A program made the position numbers and the translations under genes. From NCBI GenBank assembly GCA_934631055.1, contig CAKTXP010000001.1, forward strand, positions 1 to 46,132: DNA of 46,132 nt, read 5' to 3'. Below the pieces are notes generated by a model. It made no database searches. It saw nothing but the letters and a program-made list of their open reading frames with translations, and was not told where the DNA came from. This document shows positions 33,312-41,440 of the stretch, piece by piece (the first letter of the stretch is position 1; each line of letters opens with the position of its first letter). The DNA is from an uncultured Clostridia bacterium (GTDB taxonomy: Bacteria; Bacillota; Clostridia; Christensenellales; Aristaeellaceae).

Positions 33312-33878
33312 ATGTCCTCTTTTCATTCTTGCGGATGCGAAAAAAACTGGAAACCATCTCACGCGTGTCATCGTGATTATGGCTATATCGTGGAGAAAAT
33401 TCTTGACCGCAATCGTGGAAACTATTGTTATCGTGGTTTACTCTCTATTTGTGATGTGAGGAACGATATTTGCCCGCCGCTGTATCTAAAGAAAATCGAT
33501 GTACTTGCTGTGGAAACGATTGTCGTGTCATGCTCCGGTCAAAAGCTCCGGCTGACACTGGCATTGCAGGGAACAGATAGCCGCAACGGCTGTTTCCACG
33601 GAACATCTTATATTGAGTTGGATACGATTTTTTCAGGCTATGATGATTTAAACCGCTGTAAAGTGAACATACGAAGGGACATTCAGATCAGCATACAAAG
33701 CGCTGATTATTGTCAGCCTTGCGGATTCCAAGCCTGTCTTTCAATCAGTATCGAGTCAATCGTCAGTCGATATGAGATCGTTTATCAGCAAAACGAATGC
33801 TGCACGCCTAAGACGTGTCTGCCGCTTTATCCGCCGGCGATGTGTTCAAAGGGCGAACATTTTCATTCTTATTTCTAA
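33312..33878 (+). CDS. Cys-rich protein, possibly a CotY/CotZ-like spore coat protein
   Basis: A 188-aa protein with 15 or more Cys residues spread along its length: SCGCEKNW and ACHRDYGYIVEKIL near the N-terminus, NYCYRGLLSI, CDVRNDICPP, CQPCGFQACL and NECCTPKTCL near the C-terminus. It has no signal peptide, membrane helix or repeated CxxC zinc-ribbon. The N-terminal pattern (Cys-rich start, VEKIL, then a Cys before a GLL-type turn) and size recall CotY/CotZ outer-coat proteins, which cross-link through disulfides; this is pattern memory, not an alignment. The sigma-K-like promoter just upstream supports it. ATG 33312 is preferred to GTG 33303 because AGAGGGAG sits just before the latter. 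Confidence 0.7.
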   Translation: MSSFHSCGCEKNWKPSHACHRDYGYIVEKILDRNRGNYCYRGLLSICDVRNDICPPLYLKKIDVLAVETIVVSCSGQKLRLTLALQGTDSRNGCFHGTSYIELDTIFSGYDDLNRCKVNIRRDIQISIQSADYCQPCGFQACLSISIESIVSRYEIVYQQNECCTPKTCLPLYPPAMCSKGEHFHSYF

Positions 33879-33896
33879 ATAAAATGCTCAAAAGGC

Positions 33897-33925
33897 TTGT
33901 CTGTACGCACGAATTGCGGTAAAAT
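33897..33925 (+). promoter_or_regulatory. Promoter of xpt
   Basis: TTGTCT (33897-33902), 17-bp spacer, TAAAAT (33920-33925). The distance to the start codon (43 bases) is too short for a purine riboswitch, which many Firmicutes xpt genes have. Confidence 0.65.
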
Positions 33926-33967
33926 AAAGAAATCAATTATATTTTGATACGAAAGGCTAAAGAACGT

Positions 33968-34540
33968 ATGCAACTGCTTAAAGATGCGATCCTCGAACGG
34001 GGAAAAGCGCTGAATCAGGATGTTTTGCTGGTCGATTCTTTCCTGAATCATCAGGTTGACGTACCACTCATGAAAGCAATTGGCGAAGAGTTTGCAAAGC
34101 ACTTTGCCAATAAAGGGCTGACTCGCGTTGTGACGATCGAAAGCTCCGGTATCGCGCCGGCAGCGTTTACCGCACTGGCGATGGGACTTCCGCTTGTTAT
34201 CATGAAAAAGCAGACGTCAAAGATCATGAAAGGGGATCTGCTGCAAACGACGGTCCGTTCTTTTACAAAGGGGACGCAATATGAGCTTACGGTGAAGCGT
34301 GAGTTTCTTCCGGCAGGAGAAAAACTCCTGTTGATCGACGATTTCCTTGCAAGCGGAGAAGCCGCGTTTGGTGTGCTGAACCTTGCTCATCAGGCAGGCG
34401 CTGAAGTTGGCGGCGTAGGTATCGTCATTGAAAAGGCATTTCAAAGCGGACACAAACGGCTTGCCGATACGGGCATTGACGTGTATTCTCTGGCACGCAT
34501 TGCGTCTATGTCAGCGGACAGCATTGAATTTGTTGACTGA
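33968..34540 (+). CDS. xpt: Xanthine phosphoribosyltransferase
   Basis: Converts xanthine and PRPP to XMP in purine salvage. The 190-aa protein matches Bacillus-type Xpt in length and order: LLVDSFLNHQVDVPLM near the N-terminus, TIESSGIAPA (substrate/PPi loop), the KKQTSKIM segment, and the PRPP loop LLLIDDFLASGEA. ATG 33968 gives the family's usual start; an upstream in-frame ATG at 33944 lies close to the promoter and has no ribosome site. It is monocistronic with its own promoter and terminator. No pbuX permease follows, unlike the xpt-pbuX pair of Bacillus. Confidence 0.95.
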   Translation: MQLLKDAILERGKALNQDVLLVDSFLNHQVDVPLMKAIGEEFAKHFANKGLTRVVTIESSGIAPAAFTALAMGLPLVIMKKQTSKIMKGDLLQTTVRSFTKGTQYELTVKREFLPAGEKLLLIDDFLASGEAAFGVLNLAHQAGAEVGGVGIVIEKAFQSGHKRLADTGIDVYSLARIASMSADSIEFVD

Positions 34541-34568
34541 TGGTACGTTGAGATACGTTGTAGTTCTG

Positions 34569-34599
34569 CGGCAGGTTTTTAATGCCTGCCGTATTTTTT
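34569..34599 (+). terminator. Terminator of xpt
   Basis: CGGCAGG (34569-34575)/CCTGCCG (34585-34591) perfect stem followed by ta and six T. Confidence 0.85.
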
Positions 34600-34695
34600 G
34601 TGTCCCGATTACACAAGACGTCCGCAATTTCAAAGCCGTTTTTTCTGACGGATTCACCAAAATGGCGAATTGTTGATGCAAGCCCAGACAAAATA

Positions 34696-34704
34696 TGCTA
34701 TAAT
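34696..34704 (+). promoter_or_regulatory. Extended -10 promoter of the maf-mreBCD cluster
   Basis: TGC followed by TATAAT (34699-34704) makes a strong extended -10; no good -35 lies 17 bases upstream. It starts the run of co-directional genes from maf to spoIVFB. Confidence 0.65.
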
Positions 34705-34739
34705 TATAAACCAATGAATAAACTTTGGGAGGTTATTTC

Positions 34740-35330
34740 ATGATGCAGCCTGAATTCCCTTTGATTCTGGCTTCCGGTTCGCCTCGGCGGCGCGAATTGC
34801 TCGATCAAATGGGGCTGATATACACCGTTGATTCTCCGGATGTCGACGAGAACTTTGTTGGACGTCCGGCAGAAACTGTTTTGGAGATTTCCAGAAGAAA
34901 AGCCGCAGCCGTTGCTGCCCGCCATCCGGATTCGGTTATTCTGGCAGCGGATACGCTCGTTTTTGCGGATGAACCGCTCGGAAAGCCCCATACGCCTGAG
35001 CGTGCAAAGGAAATGCTGATGGCTCTGGCTGATAATTGGCACAATGTTTATACCGGCATAACGCTGATCAATACGAACAGCGGAAGAGTTGTTCGCAACG
35101 TGGATCGGACGCGCGTTCATATTGCGCCGATGACTGAGCAGGAAATGGACGCCTATATTGCTACCGGCGAACCGCTTGACAAAGCGGGCGCTTATGCGAT
35201 TCAGGGCAGAGGCGGTATGTTTATTGACCGAATTGACGGTTCATACTCCAATGTAGTGGGTCTGCCTATGGCAATGTTGCGCAATATGTTGCTTCAACTC
35301 AATGGTATGACAGAACGAGGAGTTGTTTAA
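34740..35330 (+). CDS. maf: Maf-family nucleotide pyrophosphatase
   Basis: Hydrolyses nucleoside triphosphates such as dTTP, UTP or modified forms to the monophosphate, a house-cleaning role; in Bacillus it also affects septum formation. The 196-aa protein has the three motifs ILASGSPRRRELL (10-22), ILAADTLV and GKPHTPERAKEML, and the QGRGGMFIDRIDGSYSNVVG segment. ATG 34740 follows GGGAGG (34727-34732). Its stop (TAA) overlaps the ATG of mreB by one base. maf before mreBCD is the order in Bacillus too (with radC between), so the block is ancestral. Confidence 0.95.
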   Translation: MMQPEFPLILASGSPRRRELLDQMGLIYTVDSPDVDENFVGRPAETVLEISRRKAAAVAARHPDSVILAADTLVFADEPLGKPHTPERAKEMLMALADNWHNVYTGITLINTNSGRVVRNVDRTRVHIAPMTEQEMDAYIATGEPLDKAGAYAIQGRGGMFIDRIDGSYSNVVGLPMAMLRNMLLQLNGMTERGVV

Positions 35331-36361
35331 TGGCGGGTTTTCAGTTTGTTTCTCCGGATATCGCGATTGACATCGGAACAGACAACACGAGGGTTTATGT
35401 AAAAGACAAAGGCATCGTAGTCAACGAGCCTTCCGTTGTCATTACGCGCGGAGAAAACACTCGCAATAACATTGTAGCAGTCGGCGACAGCGCGGAAGAA
35501 ATGATCGGGCGTTCAGGCGGAAATATCCGCGTGATCCATCCTTTGCGTGACGGCGTCATTGTAGACTATGAAATGGCGCAGATTATGATCCATTATTTTG
35601 TCACCAAAGCGATCGGCATGCGCCGATTTGTCAGACCGCGTGTGGTTGTGACCATGCCCGGAGAAGTGAGTAAGGTCGAACGCCGCGCAGTCATCAATAC
35701 AATGGAAAAAATCGGCGCGCGCCAAATTTTTGTCGTTGAGCAGGCTTTTGCTGCAGCTCTTGGAACCGGTTTGCCGGTATATGAGCCGCAGGGAAGCTTT
35801 GTCGTCGATATCGGCGGAGGAACGACGGAAGTTGCGCTTGTTTCGATGGGCGGCGTCGTTTTATCGCATTCCATTCGCGTAGCAGGCAATAAAATTGACG
35901 AAGCGATTTCCGGCTTTTTGAAAAAGCAGCATGCCATTTTGGTTACGGATCGCGTTGCCGAACAAATCAAATTTGATTTGGCTGATGTGCGGAGCGATAA
36001 GAAAATGGAACATATTGCCGTAGTGCGCGGACGCGATATCGCAACAGGCATGCCGTTGACGGTCGATGTCGATATGTCCAAAGTCAGTGAAGCCATTCAT
36101 GAACCGTTGCAGGAGATACTGGGGGCTATTAAATGGGTTCTTGGGCGTGTCCCGCCTGAGCTTTGCTCGGACATCCTGCAAAACGGCATTTATCTGACGG
36201 GCGGCTCTGCTGCGCTGCCTAATCTGGATACGATGATCGCGACGGAATTCGGCGTACCAGTATCTGTTGCCAGAGATGCCGGCGAATGCACGACGCTGGG
36301 CGCTGGATATATGGCGGATCATTTTGATATGCTGGGCGGCGTAATCGGCAAAGCTGAATAA
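35330..36361 (+). CDS. mreB: Rod shape-determining protein MreB
   Basis: Actin-like ATPase whose membrane-bound filaments guide lateral wall synthesis. The 343-aa protein has the phosphate-1 loop DIGTDNTRVYV (14-24), DYEMAQIMIHYF, phosphate-2 FVVDIGGGTTEVALVSMGG (around 160-178) and the adenosine motif LTGGSAALPNLD near 288. Length and sequence fit MreB or Mbl; these cannot be separated without an alignment. It is coupled to maf and followed by mreC after 32 bases. Confidence 0.97.
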   Translation: MAGFQFVSPDIAIDIGTDNTRVYVKDKGIVVNEPSVVITRGENTRNNIVAVGDSAEEMIGRSGGNIRVIHPLRDGVIVDYEMAQIMIHYFVTKAIGMRRFVRPRVVVTMPGEVSKVERRAVINTMEKIGARQIFVVEQAFAAALGTGLPVYEPQGSFVVDIGGGTTEVALVSMGGVVLSHSIRVAGNKIDEAISGFLKKQHAILVTDRVAEQIKFDLADVRSDKKMEHIAVVRGRDIATGMPLTVDVDMSKVSEAIHEPLQEILGAIKWVLGRVPPELCSDILQNGIYLTGGSAALPNLDTMIATEFGVPVSVARDAGECTTLGAGYMADHFDMLGGVIGKAE

Positions 36362-36393
36362 CGCAGTCGGCGATTCGCAAGGGAAGGCAAGCG

Positions 36394-37542
36394 ATGAAGA
36401 ATAAACATCCTTTATTATACAGTTTTATCCGCAGAGCAATCGTTCTGATTCTGATTGCAATGATGGCGTTGACCGCATACAGCCAATCAACCGGCTCACT
36501 GACGTCTTTGTCGCCGGAGAGCTTTCTTTCGCGCGTGATAACGCCGGTACAGGGAGCTGTTTCTCAAATCAGCCATTCGATATCGGATTATCTCTATCGT
36601 GTTAAGCTCAGAAGCAATATCGAATACGAATACAATCAGTTAAAAGCGCAAAACGATGAACTGACCCTTCGCAGCATTCTTTATGAAGAGCTGGAAGCGG
36701 AAAACACGCAGCTTCGGGCTCTTCTGGGCGAATACGAAACCCGTTCGACCATGAATCCTGTTCTAGCGCGCGTGATTGCCAGCGAAACGGGTAACTATTT
36801 CTCTACGTTTACGATAAACAAGGGAAAAAATGACGGTGTCGATACGCAGATGGCTGTCATTACCTCGGAAGGTCTGGTCGGCTATACCTATGAAGTTTTC
36901 GATACGACGGCAAAAGTCATCACCATCATCGACGACCAGGCAAGTCTTGCCGCTTTGATCGAGAGCAGCCGCGATCAGGGCGCTGTCAAGGGTACACTCG
37001 GCAGCACGGGCGAACCGCTTTGCAGAATGTACTATCTTTCTGCGGACAGCGTTCCGAGACCGGGCGACCGTGTCATCACGTCAGGCGTCGGCGTGTCATT
37101 CCCCAAGGGTCTTCTGATTGGCTATGTCCGCGAAAGCACCCGCGCTATTGAGGACAATAAACACTATATTGTTGTCGAACCGGCAGCTGATTTTGAGCAT
37201 ATTGAAAATGTACTGGTTCTGCGCTACTATGCGGATGTCGAAGCCATGCCGGATAACTATGATAACACCGAGATCATCATTGCGCCGGTTGCAACTGCGC
37301 GCCCGCAGGCTGTCATCGAAGAGGACCGCCTGACCAATTCGACACCTGTGCCGCTGCCGGATGCTCCGGGTAGAGTCACGCCGTCGCCGACACCGGAAGC
37401 AGTTGATTTTATCGTAGATGAAGAAGCGATGGGAGATCTGGCTGAACGCTTTGTCGAAAGCACGCCCACGCCTGAACCTCCGGAGGAAACGCCTGATCCG
37501 GCTTGGCTGGATGAGGAAGATGTTTTCCCAGAGGACTTTTAA
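36394..37542 (+). CDS. mreC: Rod shape-determining protein MreC
   Basis: A membrane-anchored, mostly extracytoplasmic protein that links MreB to the PBP2-RodA synthase. The 382-aa protein has an N-terminal cytoplasmic start, one membrane helix (about 12-30), a coiled-coil (about 70-110, EYEYNQLKAQNDELTLR region) and two beta-barrel domains (110-270, with the repeated NKGKNDGVDTQMAVI and GDRVITSGVGVSFPKG patterns typical of MreC). Unusually, after about 285 it continues with a Pro/Thr/Glu-rich tail of roughly 95 residues, rich in acidic residues at the end. This tail may be extracytoplasmic and flexible; it has no recognisable domain. Confidence 0.94.
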   Translation: MKNKHPLLYSFIRRAIVLILIAMMALTAYSQSTGSLTSLSPESFLSRVITPVQGAVSQISHSISDYLYRVKLRSNIEYEYNQLKAQNDELTLRSILYEELEAENTQLRALLGEYETRSTMNPVLARVIASETGNYFSTFTINKGKNDGVDTQMAVITSEGLVGYTYEVFDTTAKVITIIDDQASLAALIESSRDQGAVKGTLGSTGEPLCRMYYLSADSVPRPGDRVITSGVGVSFPKGLLIGYVRESTRAIEDNKHYIVVEPAADFEHIENVLVLRYYADVEAMPDNYDNTEIIIAPVATARPQAVIEEDRLTNSTPVPLPDAPGRVTPSPTPEAVDFIVDEEAMGDLAERFVESTPTPEPPEETPDPAWLDEEDVFPEDF

Positions 37543-37567
37543 GCGCTGACATGGGAGGTGGACGAAC

Positions 37568-38128
37568 ATGTCAAGAGCAATACGAATTGTCATCACCGTT
37601 ATTCTGGCGTGCATCTGCCAAACCGATTTAGTCAAGTATATTCGGATCGCAGGTGTCGCGCCGGATATGATGACGGTTTTTCTGGTTCTGCTGACGGGTT
37701 ATACCGGCGCATATGGGGGGTTCTGCGCCGGCAGCGTGATGGCTATGCTCTATGACGCAAGCGTCGGTTATGTATTGGCAATCAATCTGGTCAGCTATAC
37801 GTTTATCGGCTGGGCTGCTCCGATGCTGCGGCAGGCGATGAATAATAAGCTTCACCGCGTCAAACACAAAAGCTATTTTGAATTGATCGTGATCTGCTTT
37901 TTCCTGGTTCTGGTCAAAGAGATGGTTTACATTGGCTATCTGTTCCTTATCGGCGCAGAGCAGAGCATCGTAACCATCTTGCGGGCGCTGCTTTGCAGCG
38001 CATACAGCGCCGTAATGATCCTGCCGTGTTCTTTGATTCAGAATAAGATCATGAGCATTCACATCATGAAAAAAAAGAAAAGCGAAGATCTGGTGGGAGA
38101 TTCAGAGGAAGCGAGTCGCAAGCGTTAA
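37568..38128 (+). CDS. mreD: Rod shape-determining protein MreD
   Basis: The third MreBCD component, an integral membrane protein needed for rod shape. The 186-aa protein has five or six hydrophobic segments (about 8-25, 30-52, 60-80, 97-120, 128-150) and a Lys/Glu-rich cytoplasmic C-terminus. Sequence similarity within MreD is low, so identification rests on size, topology and position between mreC and the PBP2 gene. ATG 37568 is preceded by GGGAGGTGG. Confidence 0.9.
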   Translation: MSRAIRIVITVILACICQTDLVKYIRIAGVAPDMMTVFLVLLTGYTGAYGGFCAGSVMAMLYDASVGYVLAINLVSYTFIGWAAPMLRQAMNNKLHRVKHKSYFELIVICFFLVLVKEMVYIGYLFLIGAEQSIVTILRALLCSAYSAVMILPCSLIQNKIMSIHIMKKKKSEDLVGDSEEASRKR

Positions 38129-38152
38129 GCAGTTTGGAGGTTTTACAAAGCT

Positions 38153-40690
38153 GTGGGTAACAAATATAAGGCACGATATATCGCTATTGCGTGCGTTGTT
38201 GCAGCGTTGTTTGGCGTGTTGATCGTTCGATTGTTCAATTTGCAGATCGCGGGGTATGAGGATAATCTGGCAAGCGCGGAAAGCAAAAAGACCAAGACCA
38301 TTACCAGTCAGGGTTCCCGAGGAACGATCATGGACGTCAATTCGCTGACCCTTGCTTATGATAAACAAATCTACAATGTTCAGTTTTACCGCGATCCGAA
38401 TTATACGCCGACCGATATCGACGAAGAAACTGGCAGAACAATGAGCCAGTATAAGGTATACACGAATGCGATCATCAACGTGATCGACATTATTGAAAAG
38501 AATGGCGGAACACTGAATACGTCGTTTTCTCTAAAACAGGACGAAATGACGGGACTGTGGATCTTCACCTGGAACAACAATAATTACACTCAGGCACAGC
38601 AGGATGCGCGCGAAAAGATGTGGCGCAGCAACTTCTATGTCAGCAGCACAACAGCGTATCCTCAGCAAGAGCTGTTCAGCGCGCTGTGCAAAAAATACCG
38701 CATTCCGGATGAACTGAGTACGGAAAAGAAAATTCAGATCTTGAGCGTTTGGGAAACGATGCAGAATAATGCGTTCCTATCCCAGCCGATTACCATTGCA
38801 TCCAATGTCAGTTGGGAAACAGTCATCGAAATCGAAGCAAAAGCGCTTACGATGGAGGGCATCAGCGTTTCGGTAAGCACGCAGCGTGTTTACCCGAACG
38901 GTACGCTTGCCTGTCACATCGTTGGTTACATCGGAAAGATTCAGAATTACGATACCTACTATGCTTCTTATAAAGACAAGGGATATGCGCTTTCAGATTT
39001 AATCGGTCTGGATGGCGTAGAAAAGACCATGGAAGATTGGCTGACCCCTTGTACGACACAGCGGGTAGGTAAGCGCGTGGTCGAGATCGATCGATACGGC
39101 GCAGTAAGCCGGACGCTTTCCACGACGGAAGCAACGGACGGCAACAACATCAAACTGACCATTGATTCTAATCTTCAGCGTATCGCGGAATCGGCGCTTG
39201 AAGAGAACATCAACTACATCCGCGATGAACAGGAGCGCCTGCTCAACAGTGACGTATGGCTGGATGCCAATAAAACCGAATTGCAGGGAACGACGCGCGA
39301 TTTTGAATCCAATCCTATTGAGCTGGCAGAAAAAGGCGCGGTCGTCGTCATTGATATGGAAGGACGAGTACTGGCGCTGGCGAGTTATCCGCCGTATGAC
39401 CCAAACGCATTTATTGTCGGTGGCGAAGCGGCGGCAAATATTCTGCTCGATTCTCGAAATCCTTTGGTCAATTATGCTATCGGTTCCCGCGATACGCCGG
39501 GTTCTATTTTCAAGATGGTCACGGCAACCGCCGGTTTGCTGCATGGTCAGCTTACCCTGACCGAGACCATCAGCGACCTTGGCAGATTCGATAAATACGA
39601 TAAGACGAATCCGCCGCGCTGCTGGCTGAATCAAAAGCTGCTGTACCGGCATGCGGATCAGACTGTTGTTGAAGGTCTGACGCATTCGTGTAACTATTTC
39701 TTCTATACGGTCGGTTCGCGCCTATATGAGTATACAGACGACCAGTTGTATAAAACGGCAGCGCTTTACGGATTGACGACCAAGACAGGCATTGACCTGC
39801 CGGGCGAGCTTCAGGGCTATGTTGCCAGCCAGACGACTCTTTACGATAAGAACAAGGCAATCAGCGCTTCTGAGCAATCAACATGGCGCCCGTCCATTGT
39901 ATTTAACAACATTAAGAAGCACCTCATTGAAGTCGGCGACGATTACAACATGACTTTCGATGAGGAAAAGCTGAATAAGTGCGTAAAGCGTCTGATGGAT
40001 ATGGCGGTTGATTACAATCAGGGCGACTGGCTGCCTGAGATTCGTACGATCCTCATGGAAGAGCTTGATATGCCTCGTGAATTGGTCTATTTGCAGATCG
40101 TCGCTGGTGATACATTTATCATGCTGAACGAAATCAAATGGGGCGGTTCGGAGGCCATCATGGCAGCGGTCGGTCAGTCCATCACGACTGTTACGCCGGT
40201 CGCGATGGCACGCTATGTTGCGGCGGTTGCAAACGGAGGTAAGGTGTATGACCTGCGGCTGATCGACTCCATTATCTCTCCGGATGGCGAAGTCCTCAGC
40301 GAAAGCACGCCGATCCTTGCTTCGGAAATCGAGGGTGAAGGCGTTGCCGAATACCTGGCGGCGCTGCGTGAAGGAATGAGCGGCGTTGCAGGAGATGACG
40401 GTACAGCAACGAAATTCTTCCGCGACGCTGAATACGACGACGTTCGCAACAACATGGGTGCAAAGACTGGTACGGCAGAAAAGACGACGATCGACCTTGA
40501 AAACAATGCGTGGATGGTCGCATTTGCGCCGTATGATAATCCGGAGATCGCAGTCTGCGTGTATATTCCTCACGGATACAGCGGATCTTACTGTTCTATC
40601 ACGATCCGTGAAGTTCTGAATTACTATCTGGAACATAGAACGCTGGATAGCGAGGATATCATGGCGCCTTCCAACTCTTTGGCTTATTAA
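38153..40690 (+). CDS. mrdA: Penicillin-binding protein 2 (elongasome transpeptidase)
   Basis: A class B PBP that cross-links peptidoglycan with RodA during elongation. The 845-aa protein has an N-terminal membrane helix (about 10-30), the N-terminal dimerisation domain, and the transpeptidase domain with SIFK (S451 the acyl-serine, in TPGSIFK), SCN and KTGT (K771-T774). It starts at GTG 38153; GGAGG at 38136-38140 is 12 bases upstream, slightly far. Between the SCN motif and the KTGT motif it carries a long insertion (roughly residues 575-665) compared with E. coli and Bacillus PBP2. Followed by the MinD-like gene after 21 bases. Confidence 0.95.
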   Translation: MGNKYKARYIAIACVVAALFGVLIVRLFNLQIAGYEDNLASAESKKTKTITSQGSRGTIMDVNSLTLAYDKQIYNVQFYRDPNYTPTDIDEETGRTMSQYKVYTNAIINVIDIIEKNGGTLNTSFSLKQDEMTGLWIFTWNNNNYTQAQQDAREKMWRSNFYVSSTTAYPQQELFSALCKKYRIPDELSTEKKIQILSVWETMQNNAFLSQPITIASNVSWETVIEIEAKALTMEGISVSVSTQRVYPNGTLACHIVGYIGKIQNYDTYYASYKDKGYALSDLIGLDGVEKTMEDWLTPCTTQRVGKRVVEIDRYGAVSRTLSTTEATDGNNIKLTIDSNLQRIAESALEENINYIRDEQERLLNSDVWLDANKTELQGTTRDFESNPIELAEKGAVVVIDMEGRVLALASYPPYDPNAFIVGGEAAANILLDSRNPLVNYAIGSRDTPGSIFKMVTATAGLLHGQLTLTETISDLGRFDKYDKTNPPRCWLNQKLLYRHADQTVVEGLTHSCNYFFYTVGSRLYEYTDDQLYKTAALYGLTTKTGIDLPGELQGYVASQTTLYDKNKAISASEQSTWRPSIVFNNIKKHLIEVGDDYNMTFDEEKLNKCVKRLMDMAVDYNQGDWLPEIRTILMEELDMPRELVYLQIVAGDTFIMLNEIKWGGSEAIMAAVGQSITTVTPVAMARYVAAVANGGKVYDLRLIDSIISPDGEVLSESTPILASEIEGEGVAEYLAALREGMSGVAGDDGTATKFFRDAEYDDVRNNMGAKTGTAEKTTIDLENNAWMVAFAPYDNPEIAVCVYIPHGYSGSYCSITIREVLNYYLEHRTLDSEDIMAPSNSLAY

Positions 40691-40711
40691 AGTCAAATCA
40701 GGAAAAGCAAA

Positions 40712-41425
40712 ATGGCTAAAATGTTTGCCGTCAGCTCTGGAAAGGGCGGCGTTGGAAAATCCATGATAGCGCTTTCGCTTGCTGTCAGCGCTGCAAAAAA
40801 GGGAACGAGAACGATTCTGCTGGATGCTTCTGGCATTTCGCGTTCCTGTGATCTGGCGCTTGGGATGGAGAGTATCGTTGTCCTTGATTTAGCGGATGTC
40901 TGCTGTCAACAGACCGATCTTGAAAGCGCTTTGTACCGCGTACCGCGATATGAATGCTTTTCTTTTGCCTGCGCATCGCTCTATGATGATATTCCGATCG
41001 GTGAATTGAACGGTGTGCTGCTCGCGCTTCACTCGCTATGCGACATTGTCGTTATCGATTTGCCAACGGGAGAAACAATGCTGGCCAATAAAATGCTGAA
41101 TGAGAATGATTGCAGAGTCATCGTAACAACACCGGACGATGCTTCGATTCGTGCAAGTGAGCGCCTTATGATGCAGACGACCGGCGGCAGAGAGCAGAGA
41201 TGGCTCATTGTCAATCGCGCTGTTCCTGCATATGTCCGAAAAGGCATCCAGTATGACGCAAAGACCGTTGAGATGACGCTGGATTGTCCACTGGCAGGAT
41301 GTATCCCTGAGGATGACAGCATTGCGTTTGCAGCGCTGAAGGGGCGTACCGCCGTTGAAAGCGGCGGTCCCGCACAAAGGGCGTTGCTTCAATTGGCGGA
41401 TACTTTGCTCAGCGACATCGAATAA
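40712..41425 (+). CDS. MinD-like P-loop ATPase, without minC/minE
   Basis: A 237-aa member of the MinD/ParA ATPase family. It aligns without gaps to E. coli MinD across the first 50 residues: deviant Walker A KGGVGKS (K11, K16), D38, and later VVIDLPTG (Walker B/switch II). But D40, which MinD needs for ATP hydrolysis and MinC binding, is Ser here (LLDASGISRSCDL), and the protein ends after LLQLADTLLSDIE without the amphipathic membrane-targeting helix of MinD. It is flanked by mrdA and rodA, where many Clostridia carry minC-minD-minE; minC and minE are absent. It may be a diverged MinD or a specialised elongasome ATPase. Confidence 0.85.
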   Translation: MAKMFAVSSGKGGVGKSMIALSLAVSAAKKGTRTILLDASGISRSCDLALGMESIVVLDLADVCCQQTDLESALYRVPRYECFSFACASLYDDIPIGELNGVLLALHSLCDIVVIDLPTGETMLANKMLNENDCRVIVTTPDDASIRASERLMMQTTGGREQRWLIVNRAVPAYVRKGIQYDAKTVEMTLDCPLAGCIPEDDSIAFAALKGRTAVESGGPAQRALLQLADTLLSDIE

Positions 41426-41440
41426 CAAGGAGATCAATAC

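Noticed and set aside
33926..33967. Possible purine riboswitch before xpt
   Set aside because: The leader from the promoter to the start codon is only about 40 bases, too short for the aptamer plus expression platform.
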